DNA of 14,576 nucleotides from Oscillospiraceae bacterium (GTDB lineage Bacteria > Bacillota > Clostridia > Oscillospirales > Oscillospiraceae): assembly GCA_016297855.1 (NCBI GenBank), contig JAEDFW010000040.1, positions 1-14,576 of the forward strand, read 5' to 3'. Below the pieces are notes generated by a model. That model was given only the letters and a program-made list of their open reading frames with translations. It did not search any database and was not told where the DNA came from. Within the stretch, counting starts at the first letter, position 1, and each line of letters opens with the position of its first letter. Below are positions 1-7,037 of the stretch, piece after piece. The translations under genes and the position numbers were made by a program.

Positions 1-437
1 GTGCAAAAGAAAATAAACACCGCCGCGAACACGCACAGCGGAAGATAATCCGGCGCAAGGCCCAACAGACACCCAAAGGTGACGGCGATGCCTTTGCCGC
101 CATGAAAATGATGCAGGCAGGAAAAAACATGCCCCAGCACAGGTGCGGCCAGAATCAGCGCAAGTGCCCAGGAAGGCGCGCCCTGCCCGGCAGCGGTATT
201 TGCAAGCGCACCGCTGAGATACAGATGCACCGGCAGATATCCCTTGAAAAGATCTCCTGCCAGCGTCAGAACGCCGCAGGTAAATCCGCCGTATTGGAAC
301 GCGTTTGCCGTACCAGGGTTGCGGTCACAGCTGTTTTCCAGTGCGCCCTGCTTGCCAAACAGCGCCAGCGCAAGATTGGCATACAGCACACTGCCGGAAA
401 GATATCCGAGCAGGGCAAACAATGCCATTCGTACCAT
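1..437 (-). CDS. plsY: Glycerol-3-phosphate acyltransferase PlsY (3' end cut by window edge)
   Basis: PlsY is an integral membrane enzyme that transfers an acyl group from acyl-phosphate to glycerol-3-phosphate, making lysophosphatidate, the first step of phospholipid synthesis. I translated the minus strand from ATG at 437; 145 residues are visible before the left edge. All family signatures are present: GYLSGS at residues 11-16, a glycine-rich NPGTANAF at 40-47, DLFKG at 62-66, GHVFS at 102-106 and FHGGKGIAVTFG at 111-122, separated by hydrophobic segments. The second motif reads DRNPGTANAF instead of the common GSGNxGxTN form, so this may be a divergent subfamily or a second copy. An AAAGGG-like ribosome binding site lies about 11 nt upstream; ATG at 428 is a possible alternative start. 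A consensus promoter precedes it. Family assignment is firm; the symbol is by family. Confidence 0.88.
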   Translation of the reverse strand, partial: MVRMALFALLGYLSGSVLYANLALALFGKQGALENSCDRNPGTANAFQYGGFTCGVLTLAGDLFKGYLPVHLYLSGALANTAAGQGAPSWALALILAAPVLGHVFSCLHHFHGGKGIAVTFGCLLGLAPDYLPLCVFAAVFIFFC

Positions 438-479
438 GCATGATCCCGCCCTTTCCGTCATGCAGTTGCATGTTGAGCC

Positions 480-508
480 ATTATAGCATGACAGGAAAAA
501 AAGTGCAA
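480..508 (-). promoter_or_regulatory. Sigma-A-type promoter for plsY
   Basis: On the minus strand TTGCAC (508-503) is followed by a 17-nt spacer and a perfect TATAAT (485-480). Transcription would begin near 473, about 36 nt before the plsY ATG. I found no equally good promoter on the plus strand for the divergent hydrolase gene in the 120-bp gap. Confidence 0.8.
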
Positions 509-557
509 CTGTCTTTCCCTTCCTGTCGATTATGAACCAGCCAAAGGAGGCAATCTT

Positions 558-1436
558 ATGTATGAACTGATGCAGGCAGGACCCTGCAGCTACTATCTCG
601 AGTGTCCGGCGAAGATCGGCGTGTATCTGAAAAACGACAAAGACGCATATCTCATTGACGGCGGCAGCGATGCAACTGCCGGGAAAAAGGCATTGCAGGC
701 GCTCGAAGCAAACGGCTGGAGTCTTGCAGGCGTGCTCATTACGCACTCCAACGCCGACCACATCGGCGGCAACCATCTGCTGCAAAGCCGCACCGGCTGC
801 CGCATCTACTGCTCGGGCTGTGAGGCCGCCATCACCGAAAATCCCATCCTCTCGCCGTCGTTTGTCTACGGAGGATTCCCGTTTTCCGACCTGCGGCACA
901 AGTTCCTGCTGGCGCAGCCCAGCCGCGTCACGCCGTTTTCCGACCCGTCGTTTCCGCATGAGGTTGAGATCATCCCGCTGCCGGGACATTGCTTTGAGAT
1001 GGTGGGCTTCCGCACGCCGGACGACACGATGTATCTGGCGGACTGCGTCTGCAGCGAACAAACGCTCAGCAAATACGCCGTGACCTTCTTATATGATATT
1101 GCCGCGCATCTTCAGACACTGGACAAGGTCGAGGCCATGCAGGCTGCCGCCTTTGTACCCGCGCACGCACCTGCGACGGAGGATATTGCGCCGCTTGTCC
1201 GCGCGAACCGCGCGAGGATCTATGATCTGGCGGAATTTATTCTGTCGCAGGCAAAATACGGCGCACACTTTGAACAGATTTTGCAGGCAATTTTTAATCA
1301 CTATGATCAACACATGACCCTGGAGCAGTACGCCCTTGCGGGAAACACCGTTCGGTCATATCTGTCGTGGCTGAAGGAACAGGGACGGCTGCGTGTGGAG
1401 ATCGCAGACAATCTGCCGGTCTGGACTGCTGTATAG
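558..1436 (+). CDS. MBL-fold metallo-hydrolase with HxNxDH motif and extra C-terminal domain
   Basis: A 292-residue cytoplasmic protein (no signal peptide) of the metallo-beta-lactamase superfamily; substrate unknown. The fold signature is clear: YLIDGG at 31-36, THSNADHIGG at 62-71, PLPGHC at 140-145, YLADC at 159-163 and VPAHAP at 200-205. Probable metal ligands are H63, D67, H68, H144, D162 and H203. The canonical second histidine of HxHxDH is Asn65 here, which should alter the first metal site. After the MBL domain (about 1-210) come roughly 80 residues predicted to be helical (about 215-292). They resemble the winged-helix tails attached to some MBL hydrolases, but I cannot name them. 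Start ATG at 558 is fixed by AAAGGAGG at 543-550, 7 nt upstream. It is transcribed away from plsY. The nearest downstream terminator-like hairpin is at 1527-1572. Confidence 0.85.
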   Translation: MYELMQAGPCSYYLECPAKIGVYLKNDKDAYLIDGGSDATAGKKALQALEANGWSLAGVLITHSNADHIGGNHLLQSRTGCRIYCSGCEAAITENPILSPSFVYGGFPFSDLRHKFLLAQPSRVTPFSDPSFPHEVEIIPLPGHCFEMVGFRTPDDTMYLADCVCSEQTLSKYAVTFLYDIAAHLQTLDKVEAMQAAAFVPAHAPATEDIAPLVRANRARIYDLAEFILSQAKYGAHFEQILQAIFNHYDQHMTLEQYALAGNTVRSYLSWLKEQGRLRVEIADNLPVWTAV

Positions 1437-1486
1437 CGGCGCAAAAATCAGGAACGTGCGTGTGTGAAATTTAGGCAAAATGTCCT

Positions 1487-1516
1487 TTGCAAATGGCTCC
1501 GGTTTTGTACTATAAT
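1487..1516 (+). promoter_or_regulatory. Promoter upstream of the MATE exporter
   Basis: TTGCAA (1487-1492), an 18-nt spacer, then perfect TATAAT (1511-1516). Transcription would start near 1522-1524, giving the MATE gene a leader of about 115 nt that begins with a terminator-like hairpin. Confidence 0.75.
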
Positions 1517-1526
1517 CGTTATGCAA

Positions 1527-1572
1527 CGTGTGGCACAACTGCGTAAATCCGGTTGTTGCCGCACGCTTTTTT
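1527..1572 (+). terminator. Intrinsic terminator at the very start of the MATE leader (possible attenuator)
   Basis: Arms 1527-1541 and 1550-1565 pair over about 15 positions, with one bulged T (1556), G-T wobbles and a short loop; a run of six T residues follows (1567-1572). It lies downstream of the promoter at 1487-1516 and upstream of the MATE gene. It would therefore terminate most transcripts from that promoter unless read-through is controlled. It may also end the hydrolase transcript coming from 1436. Confidence 0.65.
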
Positions 1573-1582
1573 GTTCAAACAG

Positions 1583-1610
1583 GCGGCAGGCGGATACATG
1601 CGCCTGCCGC
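1583..1610 (+). repeat. Perfect 10-bp inverted repeat in MATE leader
   Basis: GCGGCAGGCG (1583-1592) and CGCCTGCCGC (1601-1610) form a perfect stem with an 8-nt loop, ending 12 nt before the ribosome binding site. No T tract follows, so it is not a terminator. The TGCCGC of its right arm also occurs in the right arm of the preceding terminator (1557-1562), so the GCGGCA at 1583-1588 could pair with either. Confidence 0.7.
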
Positions 1611-1638
1611 AGAAATTTTCAGAAGGGGAATACCATCT

Positions 1639-3051
1639 ATGCAGGAAAAAACCAATACATTTCTGGAAACCGAACCGCTGGGGAAGCTGATGCTCCGCTA
1701 CGCGCTGCCTTGCGTGATCTCATTATTGGTCGCGGCGCTGTACAATATCGTTGACCAGATCTTCATCGCCAACGCGAGCTATCTCGGTTCCTACGGCAAT
1801 GCGGCCAATACGGTCGTTTTCCCGCTGACCGTGGTGGCGCTGGCTGTGGCGGTTCTCATCGGTGACGGCTGCTGCGCGTTTGTCAGTATCAGCCTCGGTG
1901 CGGGTAAAACCGACGATGCGCACCGGAGTGTCGGCAGCGCCGTTGTGCTGAGCATTGCGTCCGGCGTGCTGCTTGCGGCAATCTATCTCGTGTTTGCTGA
2001 GCCGATTCTGCGCATGTTCGGCGGCAGCGTGAACGAAGAGACATTCCGCCTCTCCAAAGAATACTTTTTCTATATTACGCTCGGCGTGCCATTCTATCTC
2101 TTCGGTCAGACGCTCAATCCCATCATCCGCTCCGACGGCAGCCCGAAATTTGCTATGGTTTCCACGCTCGCGGGAGCGGTGGTCAATCTGGTGCTTGACC
2201 CACTGTTCATCTTCGCCTTCAAATGGGGCATGATGGGCGCGGCAGTGGCGACGGTGCTTGGACAGGTGCTCACGGCGGCGCTTGGTGTGTGGTATCTGTG
2301 CCATATGAAGGCTGTGAAGCTGCAGAAAGACAGCTTCCGACCACGCGGCAGGCTCATGGCAAAGTTTCTGCCGCTGGGATTGTGCAGCCTGCTGTCACAG
2401 CTCTCACTGGTTGCGGCGATGGCGGCCATCAACAATATGCTCCGCCGCTATGGCGCGTTGGATCCCGTCTTCTCGCAGGCGCAGTACGCGCAGATCCCAA
2501 TGGCCGTCGTCGGCATCGTGATGAAATTCTTCCAGATCGTCATCTCGATCGCAGTTGGGCTTGCTGCCGGATGTATCCCGGTTGTAGGGTATAACATCGG
2601 CGCCGGACGCAGGGATCGGGCAAGCAGGCTCTTTGCCTATCTTCTTGCAGCAGAGGCCATTGTGGGCGCTGTGGCGCTTGTTATCGTCGAATGCTTTCCG
2701 ACGCAGCTTATCGCCATTTTCGGCGCGAGAAACGAGAGCCAGTACTACACGCAGTTCGCCGTGCGTTCGTTCCGCATTTATTTGTGCATGATGATCTTTG
2801 CCTGCGTCAACAAGGGCACGTTCATCTACCTGCAGTCGCTGGGCAAGGCATTCGCTTCGGCGGCGCTGTCGATGGTGCGTGAGATCATTTTCGGTGTGGG
2901 CCTGGCGCTGCTGCTGCCGCGGTTTTTCGGGCTTGACGGCGTTCTGTATTCAATGCCGCTGTCGGATATTCTGACGTTTGTTATCGCGCTGGTACTGATC
3001 GTGCGCACATTCAGCTCACTGCGTCGTGAAAACGCGGCCGGTACGGCCTGA
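1639..3051 (+). CDS. MATE-family multidrug efflux transporter
   Basis: A 470-residue polytopic inner-membrane protein of the multidrug and toxic compound extrusion family, which exports cationic drugs or metabolites in exchange for sodium or protons. The hydrophobicity pattern fits twelve membrane segments. Family signatures include LYNIVDQIFIAN at 34-45, PIIRSDGSPKFAM at 161-173 and NLVLDPLFIFAFKWGMMG at 183-200, with a second half repeating the first in outline. This points to the MepA/DinF-like branch; the substrate cannot be read from sequence. The start at 1639 is chosen because AAGGGG (1623-1628) sits 10 nt upstream and the protein begins with the usual short polar tail (MQEKTNTFLETEPLGKLML). 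A longer frame open from GTG 1528 would run through the leader hairpins and adds non-homologous residues. It has its own promoter and structured leader, and converges on the glycosidase gene. Confidence 0.92.
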   Translation: MQEKTNTFLETEPLGKLMLRYALPCVISLLVAALYNIVDQIFIANASYLGSYGNAANTVVFPLTVVALAVAVLIGDGCCAFVSISLGAGKTDDAHRSVGSAVVLSIASGVLLAAIYLVFAEPILRMFGGSVNEETFRLSKEYFFYITLGVPFYLFGQTLNPIIRSDGSPKFAMVSTLAGAVVNLVLDPLFIFAFKWGMMGAAVATVLGQVLTAALGVWYLCHMKAVKLQKDSFRPRGRLMAKFLPLGLCSLLSQLSLVAAMAAINNMLRRYGALDPVFSQAQYAQIPMAVVGIVMKFFQIVISIAVGLAAGCIPVVGYNIGAGRRDRASRLFAYLLAAEAIVGAVALVIVECFPTQLIAIFGARNESQYYTQFAVRSFRIYLCMMIFACVNKGTFIYLQSLGKAFASAALSMVREIIFGVGLALLLPRFFGLDGVLYSMPLSDILTFVIALVLIVRTFSSLRRENAAGTA

Positions 3052-3053
3052 AA

Positions 3054-3094
3054 AATCGGCCGCTGCGGAAAGAACTCTTCCGCAGCGGCCGATT
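3054..3094. terminator. Bidirectional intrinsic terminator between convergent genes
   Basis: A perfect 17-bp inverted repeat (3054-3070 with 3078-3094, 7-nt loop) lies between the MATE stop codon (3051) and the stop codon of the opposing glycosidase gene (3097). On the minus strand it is followed by a T run (GATTTTTC), a good terminator for the glycosidase. On the plus strand the tail GTTTATT is weaker but T-rich. Confidence 0.88.
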
Positions 3095-3096
3095 GT

Positions 3097-4449
3097 TTAT
3101 TCGGAGATTTTCTTGTAGACAAATGCGTTTGGCAGCGTCCGCCCACCGGTATAGCGCAGATTGGCGTTCGAGCAGCGTGTGATATATTCACCGTCGAACC
3201 ACATCATGGCACTGGTGCCGCCGTCGACATTCATGGCCTGCATACAGTTGTGACGCTCAAGAATGCCGGTGCAGGTGTTTACATCGGTGCCGATGCTGCC
3301 CTCAAAGGGCATACGGCCTTCGATCACGAGCATCAGAATCTCATACTTGTCCGACTGGCCGATGCACGCGCGGGGATGCTTTTCAATCCAGTAGCCGTCG
3401 TAGAACGTCTCACCGTCAATGATGAGCGCGGGCTGGAACTCGGTAGCGTCGGTACAGTCCTCGCTCACGGGGTCGGATGCGTCCTTAATGTAGAACAGGT
3501 TGTCCTCGTGCAGCTCAATGCGCTTGTAGCCCCAGCCGAAGTGCGAGCCGTAGGCTTCGCCGTTGCTCATGGAGAAGCCGGCAATAATACCGCCGTTGCC
3601 GTTGCCCTGATTGCCCTGTGCGTCGACGTCGATAAATCCATTGGCGCTCATGGCAAGGATGCCGTCATGCGCCGCGGCGATATCGCCGCACAGCTCGCCA
3701 TACGAACCGATGCCTTTGGACATCTCAACGCTCAACTGCGCCGGGTCTTTGGCCACTGCCAGTACACCGCGGTAGCCCGAACCTTCGATGCGCAGAAGCA
3801 GGATCTGGTTGACCGCGTCGATGGCCAGCACCTGCTCGCCCATGGTGGTCATGATGGAGGTGCCCTCATCGTCAAAACCGGCCTCATTGATATAGATCTG
3901 ACCCCAGCCGTTGGCAAGCACCTGCGGGTTGGCGTCAATGTAGGCCTGCATGGTATCCTGATCCAGCTCCCAGAACAGCTCGTAAAATGCCGCTTTTTCG
4001 ATCTCAAGCTGTTCCTCCGGGCTCATAACGTCAGGCGCGATCGTCTCCACTTCAGCGTCAACGACCTTTGACTCCTCGGCGTCGGACGGATCATCCGGTT
4101 CATCGGGCTTGGTCCATGTGGAGACGATGCCGATCTGACTGCCGGCAGCGTTGCTTTGCCGGGTGATGACCTCGTCGATCACGTCGCCGGGGATAAAATA
4201 TGTAGCCAGCCACTTGTGACGCATGGTGGACATGGCTGTCTGAATGTAGATACTGCGCCACTTGCTGATAAAGGAGTTCTGTGAATAGATGCAGAAGAAA
4301 TACAGGCCCTCCAGACACAGAAGCACAGTCAGCACGATGGCCAGTACCTTCAGTGGCTTTTTCTGTTTTGCCTTTTTTTCTTTTTTCTTTCCGCCCTTGG
4401 CGACGCGCGCGGCGGAACGGGAATTGCCGAACAGTTTAACTTGACTCAT
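3097..4449 (-). CDS. Membrane-anchored phosphodiester glycosidase (NAGPA-domain protein)
   Basis: A 450-residue protein with a Lys-rich cytoplasmic tail (about 17-35), one membrane helix (about 34-54), an acidic linker (about 112-150) and an extracellular C-terminal NAGPA/DUF2233 domain (about 200-446). This domain is known from the mammalian lysosomal uncovering enzyme and from bacterial proteins thought to act on phosphodiester-linked sugars in wall polymers or exopolysaccharide. Domain marks are SANGFID at 268-274, a glycine-rich NGNGGIIAGF at 283-292, HPRACIGQ at 358-365, MNVDGGTSAMMWF at 406-418 and RTLPNAFVY at 437-445. The ATG at 4449 is preferred: GGAG (4457-4460) lies 7 nt upstream, whereas the longer frame from 4533 has no such site and would cross a leader hairpin. 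It is monocistronic, with its own promoter and terminator. Substrate unknown; the family call is firm. Confidence 0.85.
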   Translation of the reverse strand: MSQVKLFGNSRSAARVAKGGKKKEKKAKQKKPLKVLAIVLTVLLCLEGLYFFCIYSQNSFISKWRSIYIQTAMSTMRHKWLATYFIPGDVIDEVITRQSNAAGSQIGIVSTWTKPDEPDDPSDAEESKVVDAEVETIAPDVMSPEEQLEIEKAAFYELFWELDQDTMQAYIDANPQVLANGWGQIYINEAGFDDEGTSIMTTMGEQVLAIDAVNQILLLRIEGSGYRGVLAVAKDPAQLSVEMSKGIGSYGELCGDIAAAHDGILAMSANGFIDVDAQGNQGNGNGGIIAGFSMSNGEAYGSHFGWGYKRIELHEDNLFYIKDASDPVSEDCTDATEFQPALIIDGETFYDGYWIEKHPRACIGQSDKYEILMLVIEGRMPFEGSIGTDVNTCTGILERHNCMQAMNVDGGTSAMMWFDGEYITRCSNANLRYTGGRTLPNAFVYKKISE

Positions 4450-4487
4450 ATTTACGCTCCAAAACGGAATAATCAGACAAATTCTGT

Positions 4488-4528
4488 AAAAACCCAAGCG
4501 GTTTTTCAGCCATGCGGCTAAAAAACCG
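4488..4528 (-). repeat. Leader hairpin with alternative pairing, upstream of the glycosidase gene
   Basis: Arms 4499-4511 and 4516-4528 form a 13-position stem with a 4-nt loop. One position is C-A on the plus strand but G-U on the minus-strand RNA, so the hairpin is better formed in the glycosidase transcript. The same AAAAACC segment (minus 4506-4500) could instead pair with GGTTTTT (minus 4494-4488), giving a weaker mutually exclusive hairpin. It begins about 9 nt after the expected start of transcription. Confidence 0.55.
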
Positions 4529-4542
4529 GTCAACTAAACCAC

Positions 4543-4571
4543 ATTCTATCATATCCGGCGCAAATAATCAA
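4543..4571 (-). promoter_or_regulatory. Promoter for the phosphodiester glycosidase gene
   Basis: On the minus strand TTGATT (4571-4566), a 17-nt spacer and TAGAAT (4548-4543). Transcription would begin near 4537, giving a leader of about 87 nt that contains the hairpin at 4499-4528. Confidence 0.6.
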
Positions 4572-4618
4572 ATAGTTCCGGCAATCTTATGTTTTTTTAA
4601 GAAGTTCAGCCGCGCACG

Positions 4619-4651
4619 CAAAAAACCAGCCGCCCGTATGGGCGGCTGGTT
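4619..4651 (-). terminator. Intrinsic terminator of the SLH 5'-nucleotidase gene
   Basis: A perfect 12-bp stem (4624-4635 with 4640-4651, 4-nt loop) begins 17 nt after the minus-strand stop codon and is followed on that strand by six T residues. It separates the nucleotidase from the glycosidase promoter. Confidence 0.9.
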
Positions 4652-4668
4652 GAAATAGATGGGCGTGC

Positions 4669-6885
4669 TTATGCAGCTTCGTTTGCGGCAGCGAGCTTAC
4701 CCAGATTCATAAAGACCTGTGCGCCCTGTGCGCGGGTCGTGGTGCTTGCGGGGGAGAAGTTGCCGCCGTTACCGGACATGATCTTGTTGGCGGTGCAATA
4801 GGCCACGCCATCGAGCGCCCAGCTGGCGACTGCGTCTGCATCCTTGTAGGTCAGAGCAGCGCCCTCGACCTTCTCGGCACCGTTCACGGCCACATCATAG
4901 CCGTAGAGGATCTTGGCCATTTCCTGACGGGTGACGGCCTGATTGGGCTTAAACACGTCGCCGTAGCCGTTCACGATCTTGTTCTGTGCGGCCCACAGTA
5001 CGGCGTTGGAGTACCACTTGCCGTCTTCGCAGTCGGTGAAGGTTTCGGAAACCTTGCCCTCAACTTCGGGCTTGCCGGCCTGGCGGTAGAGCATGGTGAC
5101 CAGCTGGCCGCGGGTCAAAGAGCCGTTCGGGTCAAAGTTCTTGCCGGTACCGTTCATGATACCCTCTTCGGTGACATAGTTGATGGCGGGCACAGCCCAG
5201 TTGCCGTCGGCAACGTCAGCGTAAACGGTGGGGATGACGGTGATGCGGCCCTGCGGAGCAGCATAGCTCGTGGGAACGGTGCCCTTGAGACCTTCGGTGA
5301 TGAAGTGGATCAGAACCTGATTGTCAAGCATATTGTCGACGGGAAGCGCTTTGCAGCCCTTGAACATGGTGTAGCCGTCGCCTGCGGACTGGAGCATGTA
5401 GTTGTGAGAAGCGAGCGTATAGGTTGCCTTCAGGTCGAGGGCGACGTACTTGCCGTTCTTCAGAACCTGTACGTCCTTGATGCGGTGCTCGCCTTCCACA
5501 GCGGCGAACGAACCCTTGTCGTCTGCCTTTGCGGGGGAAGCAACGGAGGTGTCGATGGTGTACTTGAGGCCGGAGACATGCAAGAAGCCGCCGTTTTCAC
5601 CGACCGACTTGCCATCGGCAACAGCGACGCCCATGGTGTTGCGTGCGCTCCATTCGAGCGCGTCGAGGATCTGCTGACCGGTGACTTCAATCGCGTACAG
5701 CTCGTTGCTGAACGGGTGCAGCGCGATGATATCGCCATAGGTCAAATCGCCTTTCTCGAGGTCGGTGCGGATGCCGCCGCCGTTGATGAAGGCGATGTCG
5801 GTCTTGGCAGCATAGCGGTATGCGTCAGCGCAGAGGTCGCCGATGGCGGTTTCACGATTACGCACGAGGCGGATGCCGTTATCGTCATTCAAAGAGAGCT
5901 TCACGGCGGACTTTGCAACAATGGTATTGAGGATGGGCTGGAGATTGGCGTCGATGTCCGCGACAACCGTATCGACCGCTTCGTCCTTAGCCATCTCGTC
6001 GGTAACAGGAACAAGCTCTGCGGTCATTTTGCCGTCGGCAGTGATGACGAGCTTGCCGATGTTTGCAAGACCGGTCTTGGTCTGAGAGAGAAGAACGTCC
6101 TTGCCGTCCTTGTTTGCGACCATGTCGCAAGGCATACTGGTGTGGGAGTGGCCGTCGAGCACGACGTCGATGCCGGTGGTGTTGGCAATGAGGTCGGTGG
6201 AACGGAACGGCTCGGAGCCTTCTTCAACGCCCAGATGGGACAGCACGACGACGTAGTCGGCGCCGTCGGCCTTAGCCGTGTCAACGAAAAACTGCACGCA
6301 CTTGTAAAGGTCAGCGCCGTCATTGCCTTCTGCGAAGGTGTAGACGTAATTGCCCTTGGCGTCCTGGAAATAGGTGGGCGTGGACTTGGTGAAGGACTCG
6401 GGTGTGTCGACACCGATAAACGCGACCTTCTTGTCGCCGTAGGTGGCGATCTCATAGGCCTTGTAGCCGGTCAATCCCTTGCTGTCCTGTGCCGTGTAGG
6501 TCAGGTTGCAGCAGAGGTACTGGTAGTTGGCCTTATTGATGAGCCCCTGAAGCACGTCCATGCCATAGTCGAACTCATGGTTGCCGAAGCCAGCGTAGTC
6601 ATAGCCAACCGCGTTCATGATCTCAATGAGGTACTCGCCCTTGGACAAGGTTCCCATAGGCTTGCCGCTGACAGCGTCGCCGCAGTCAACAAGTGCGACA
6701 TACTTGTTGGCGGCTTCCATCTCGGCCTTGTAGGCGGCGAGCTTGGCGTATCCGTCAACGCCACAATGAACGTCGTTGGTGTACAGCACTACGATGTTGT
6801 CAGCCTTTTCATCTGCGGCAAATACGGTGGTCATCATGCAGAAGACCATACATACCGTCAACAGAAGTGCTACAAGTTTCTTCAT
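4669..6885 (-). CDS. Secreted 5'-nucleotidase/2',3'-cyclic phosphodiesterase family protein with three SLH repeats
   Basis: A 738-residue exported UshA/YfkN-type enzyme that probably removes phosphate from extracellular nucleotides so the nucleoside and phosphate can be taken up. A signal peptide spans 1-24 (Lys-Lys, hydrophobic core, VFA cleavage site). The metallophosphoesterase domain (about 28-255) keeps its metal ligands: D38 and H40 (TNDVH), D67/D70 (DCGD), N102-H103 (GNHEFDYG), H217 (LSHLG) and H246/H248 (DGHSHT). The C-terminal nucleotidase domain (about 320-550) has FINGGGIRTDL at 367-376. Three SLH repeats follow at about 551-604, 613-665 and 676-730, which anchor proteins to wall-linked polysaccharide. 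The start is the ATG at 6885, because AAGGAGG lies 5 nt upstream; an ATG at 6900 in the same frame sits just before that site. It is monocistronic, with a terminator downstream. Substrate range is inferred from family. Confidence 0.92.
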   Translation of the reverse strand: MKKLVALLLTVCMVFCMMTTVFAADEKADNIVVLYTNDVHCGVDGYAKLAAYKAEMEAANKYVALVDCGDAVSGKPMGTLSKGEYLIEIMNAVGYDYAGFGNHEFDYGMDVLQGLINKANYQYLCCNLTYTAQDSKGLTGYKAYEIATYGDKKVAFIGVDTPESFTKSTPTYFQDAKGNYVYTFAEGNDGADLYKCVQFFVDTAKADGADYVVVLSHLGVEEGSEPFRSTDLIANTTGIDVVLDGHSHTSMPCDMVANKDGKDVLLSQTKTGLANIGKLVITADGKMTAELVPVTDEMAKDEAVDTVVADIDANLQPILNTIVAKSAVKLSLNDDNGIRLVRNRETAIGDLCADAYRYAAKTDIAFINGGGIRTDLEKGDLTYGDIIALHPFSNELYAIEVTGQQILDALEWSARNTMGVAVADGKSVGENGGFLHVSGLKYTIDTSVASPAKADDKGSFAAVEGEHRIKDVQVLKNGKYVALDLKATYTLASHNYMLQSAGDGYTMFKGCKALPVDNMLDNQVLIHFITEGLKGTVPTSYAAPQGRITVIPTVYADVADGNWAVPAINYVTEEGIMNGTGKNFDPNGSLTRGQLVTMLYRQAGKPEVEGKVSETFTDCEDGKWYSNAVLWAAQNKIVNGYGDVFKPNQAVTRQEMAKILYGYDVAVNGAEKVEGAALTYKDADAVASWALDGVAYCTANKIMSGNGGNFSPASTTTRAQGAQVFMNLGKLAAANEAA

Positions 6886-6890
6886 AGTAT

Positions 6891-6897
6891 CCTCCTT
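6891..6897 (-). promoter_or_regulatory. Ribosome binding site that decides the nucleotidase start
   Basis: AAGGAGG on the minus strand, 5 nt before ATG 6885. It lies between two in-frame ATGs (6900 and 6885) and supports the inner one, which directly opens a standard signal peptide. Confidence 0.85.
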
Positions 6898-6905
6898 CAT
6901 TTTTA

Positions 6906-6937
6906 CCCGCTGAGCGGGATATCATACTTGTATTATA
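6906..6937 (-). promoter_or_regulatory. Possible -10 element and short leader hairpin of the nucleotidase gene
   Basis: TATAAT is at 6937-6932 on the minus strand, but no good -35 lies 16-18 nt upstream. A TTGACG (6946-6941) is too close for this -10, and pairs only with a poor TGATAT (6924-6919). A small hairpin, CCCGC/GCGGG with a 3-nt loop (6906-6918), lies just before the ribosome binding site. The promoter call is therefore tentative. Confidence 0.35.
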
Positions 6938-7037
6938 CCGCGTCAAGCTCCTGACGGCTATAGGCAGAAACAAGGAAAAATGCCTGGTTTTTTTAACAGG
7001 TTTGACTAAAATTCCAAAAGGGACTGCCGTTCAGGCG

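Noticed and set aside
1528..1638. GTG start extending the MATE protein by 37 residues
   Set aside because: The extension translates the terminator and second hairpin, has no ribosome binding site, and lacks similarity to MATE N-termini.
3250..4071. A 273-codon open frame on the plus strand opposite the glycosidase
   Set aside because: Antisense shadow; the minus-strand protein has conserved domain motifs while this one has none.
4450..4533. ATG at 4533 extending the glycosidase by 28 residues
   Set aside because: It would translate the leader hairpin, has no good ribosome binding site and would lie at the expected transcription start.
5305..6954. A 549-codon open frame on the plus strand opposite the nucleotidase gene
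   Set aside because: It mirrors the codons of a clearly homologous minus-strand gene and crosses its promoter; its product is low-complexity Val/Gly/Asp-rich without recognisable domains or ribosome binding site.
6975..7000. Possible terminator for the DUF5662-like gene (CCTG/CAGG stem then T5 on the minus strand)
   Set aside because: The stem is only 4 bp with a 10-nt AT-rich loop, too weak to claim.
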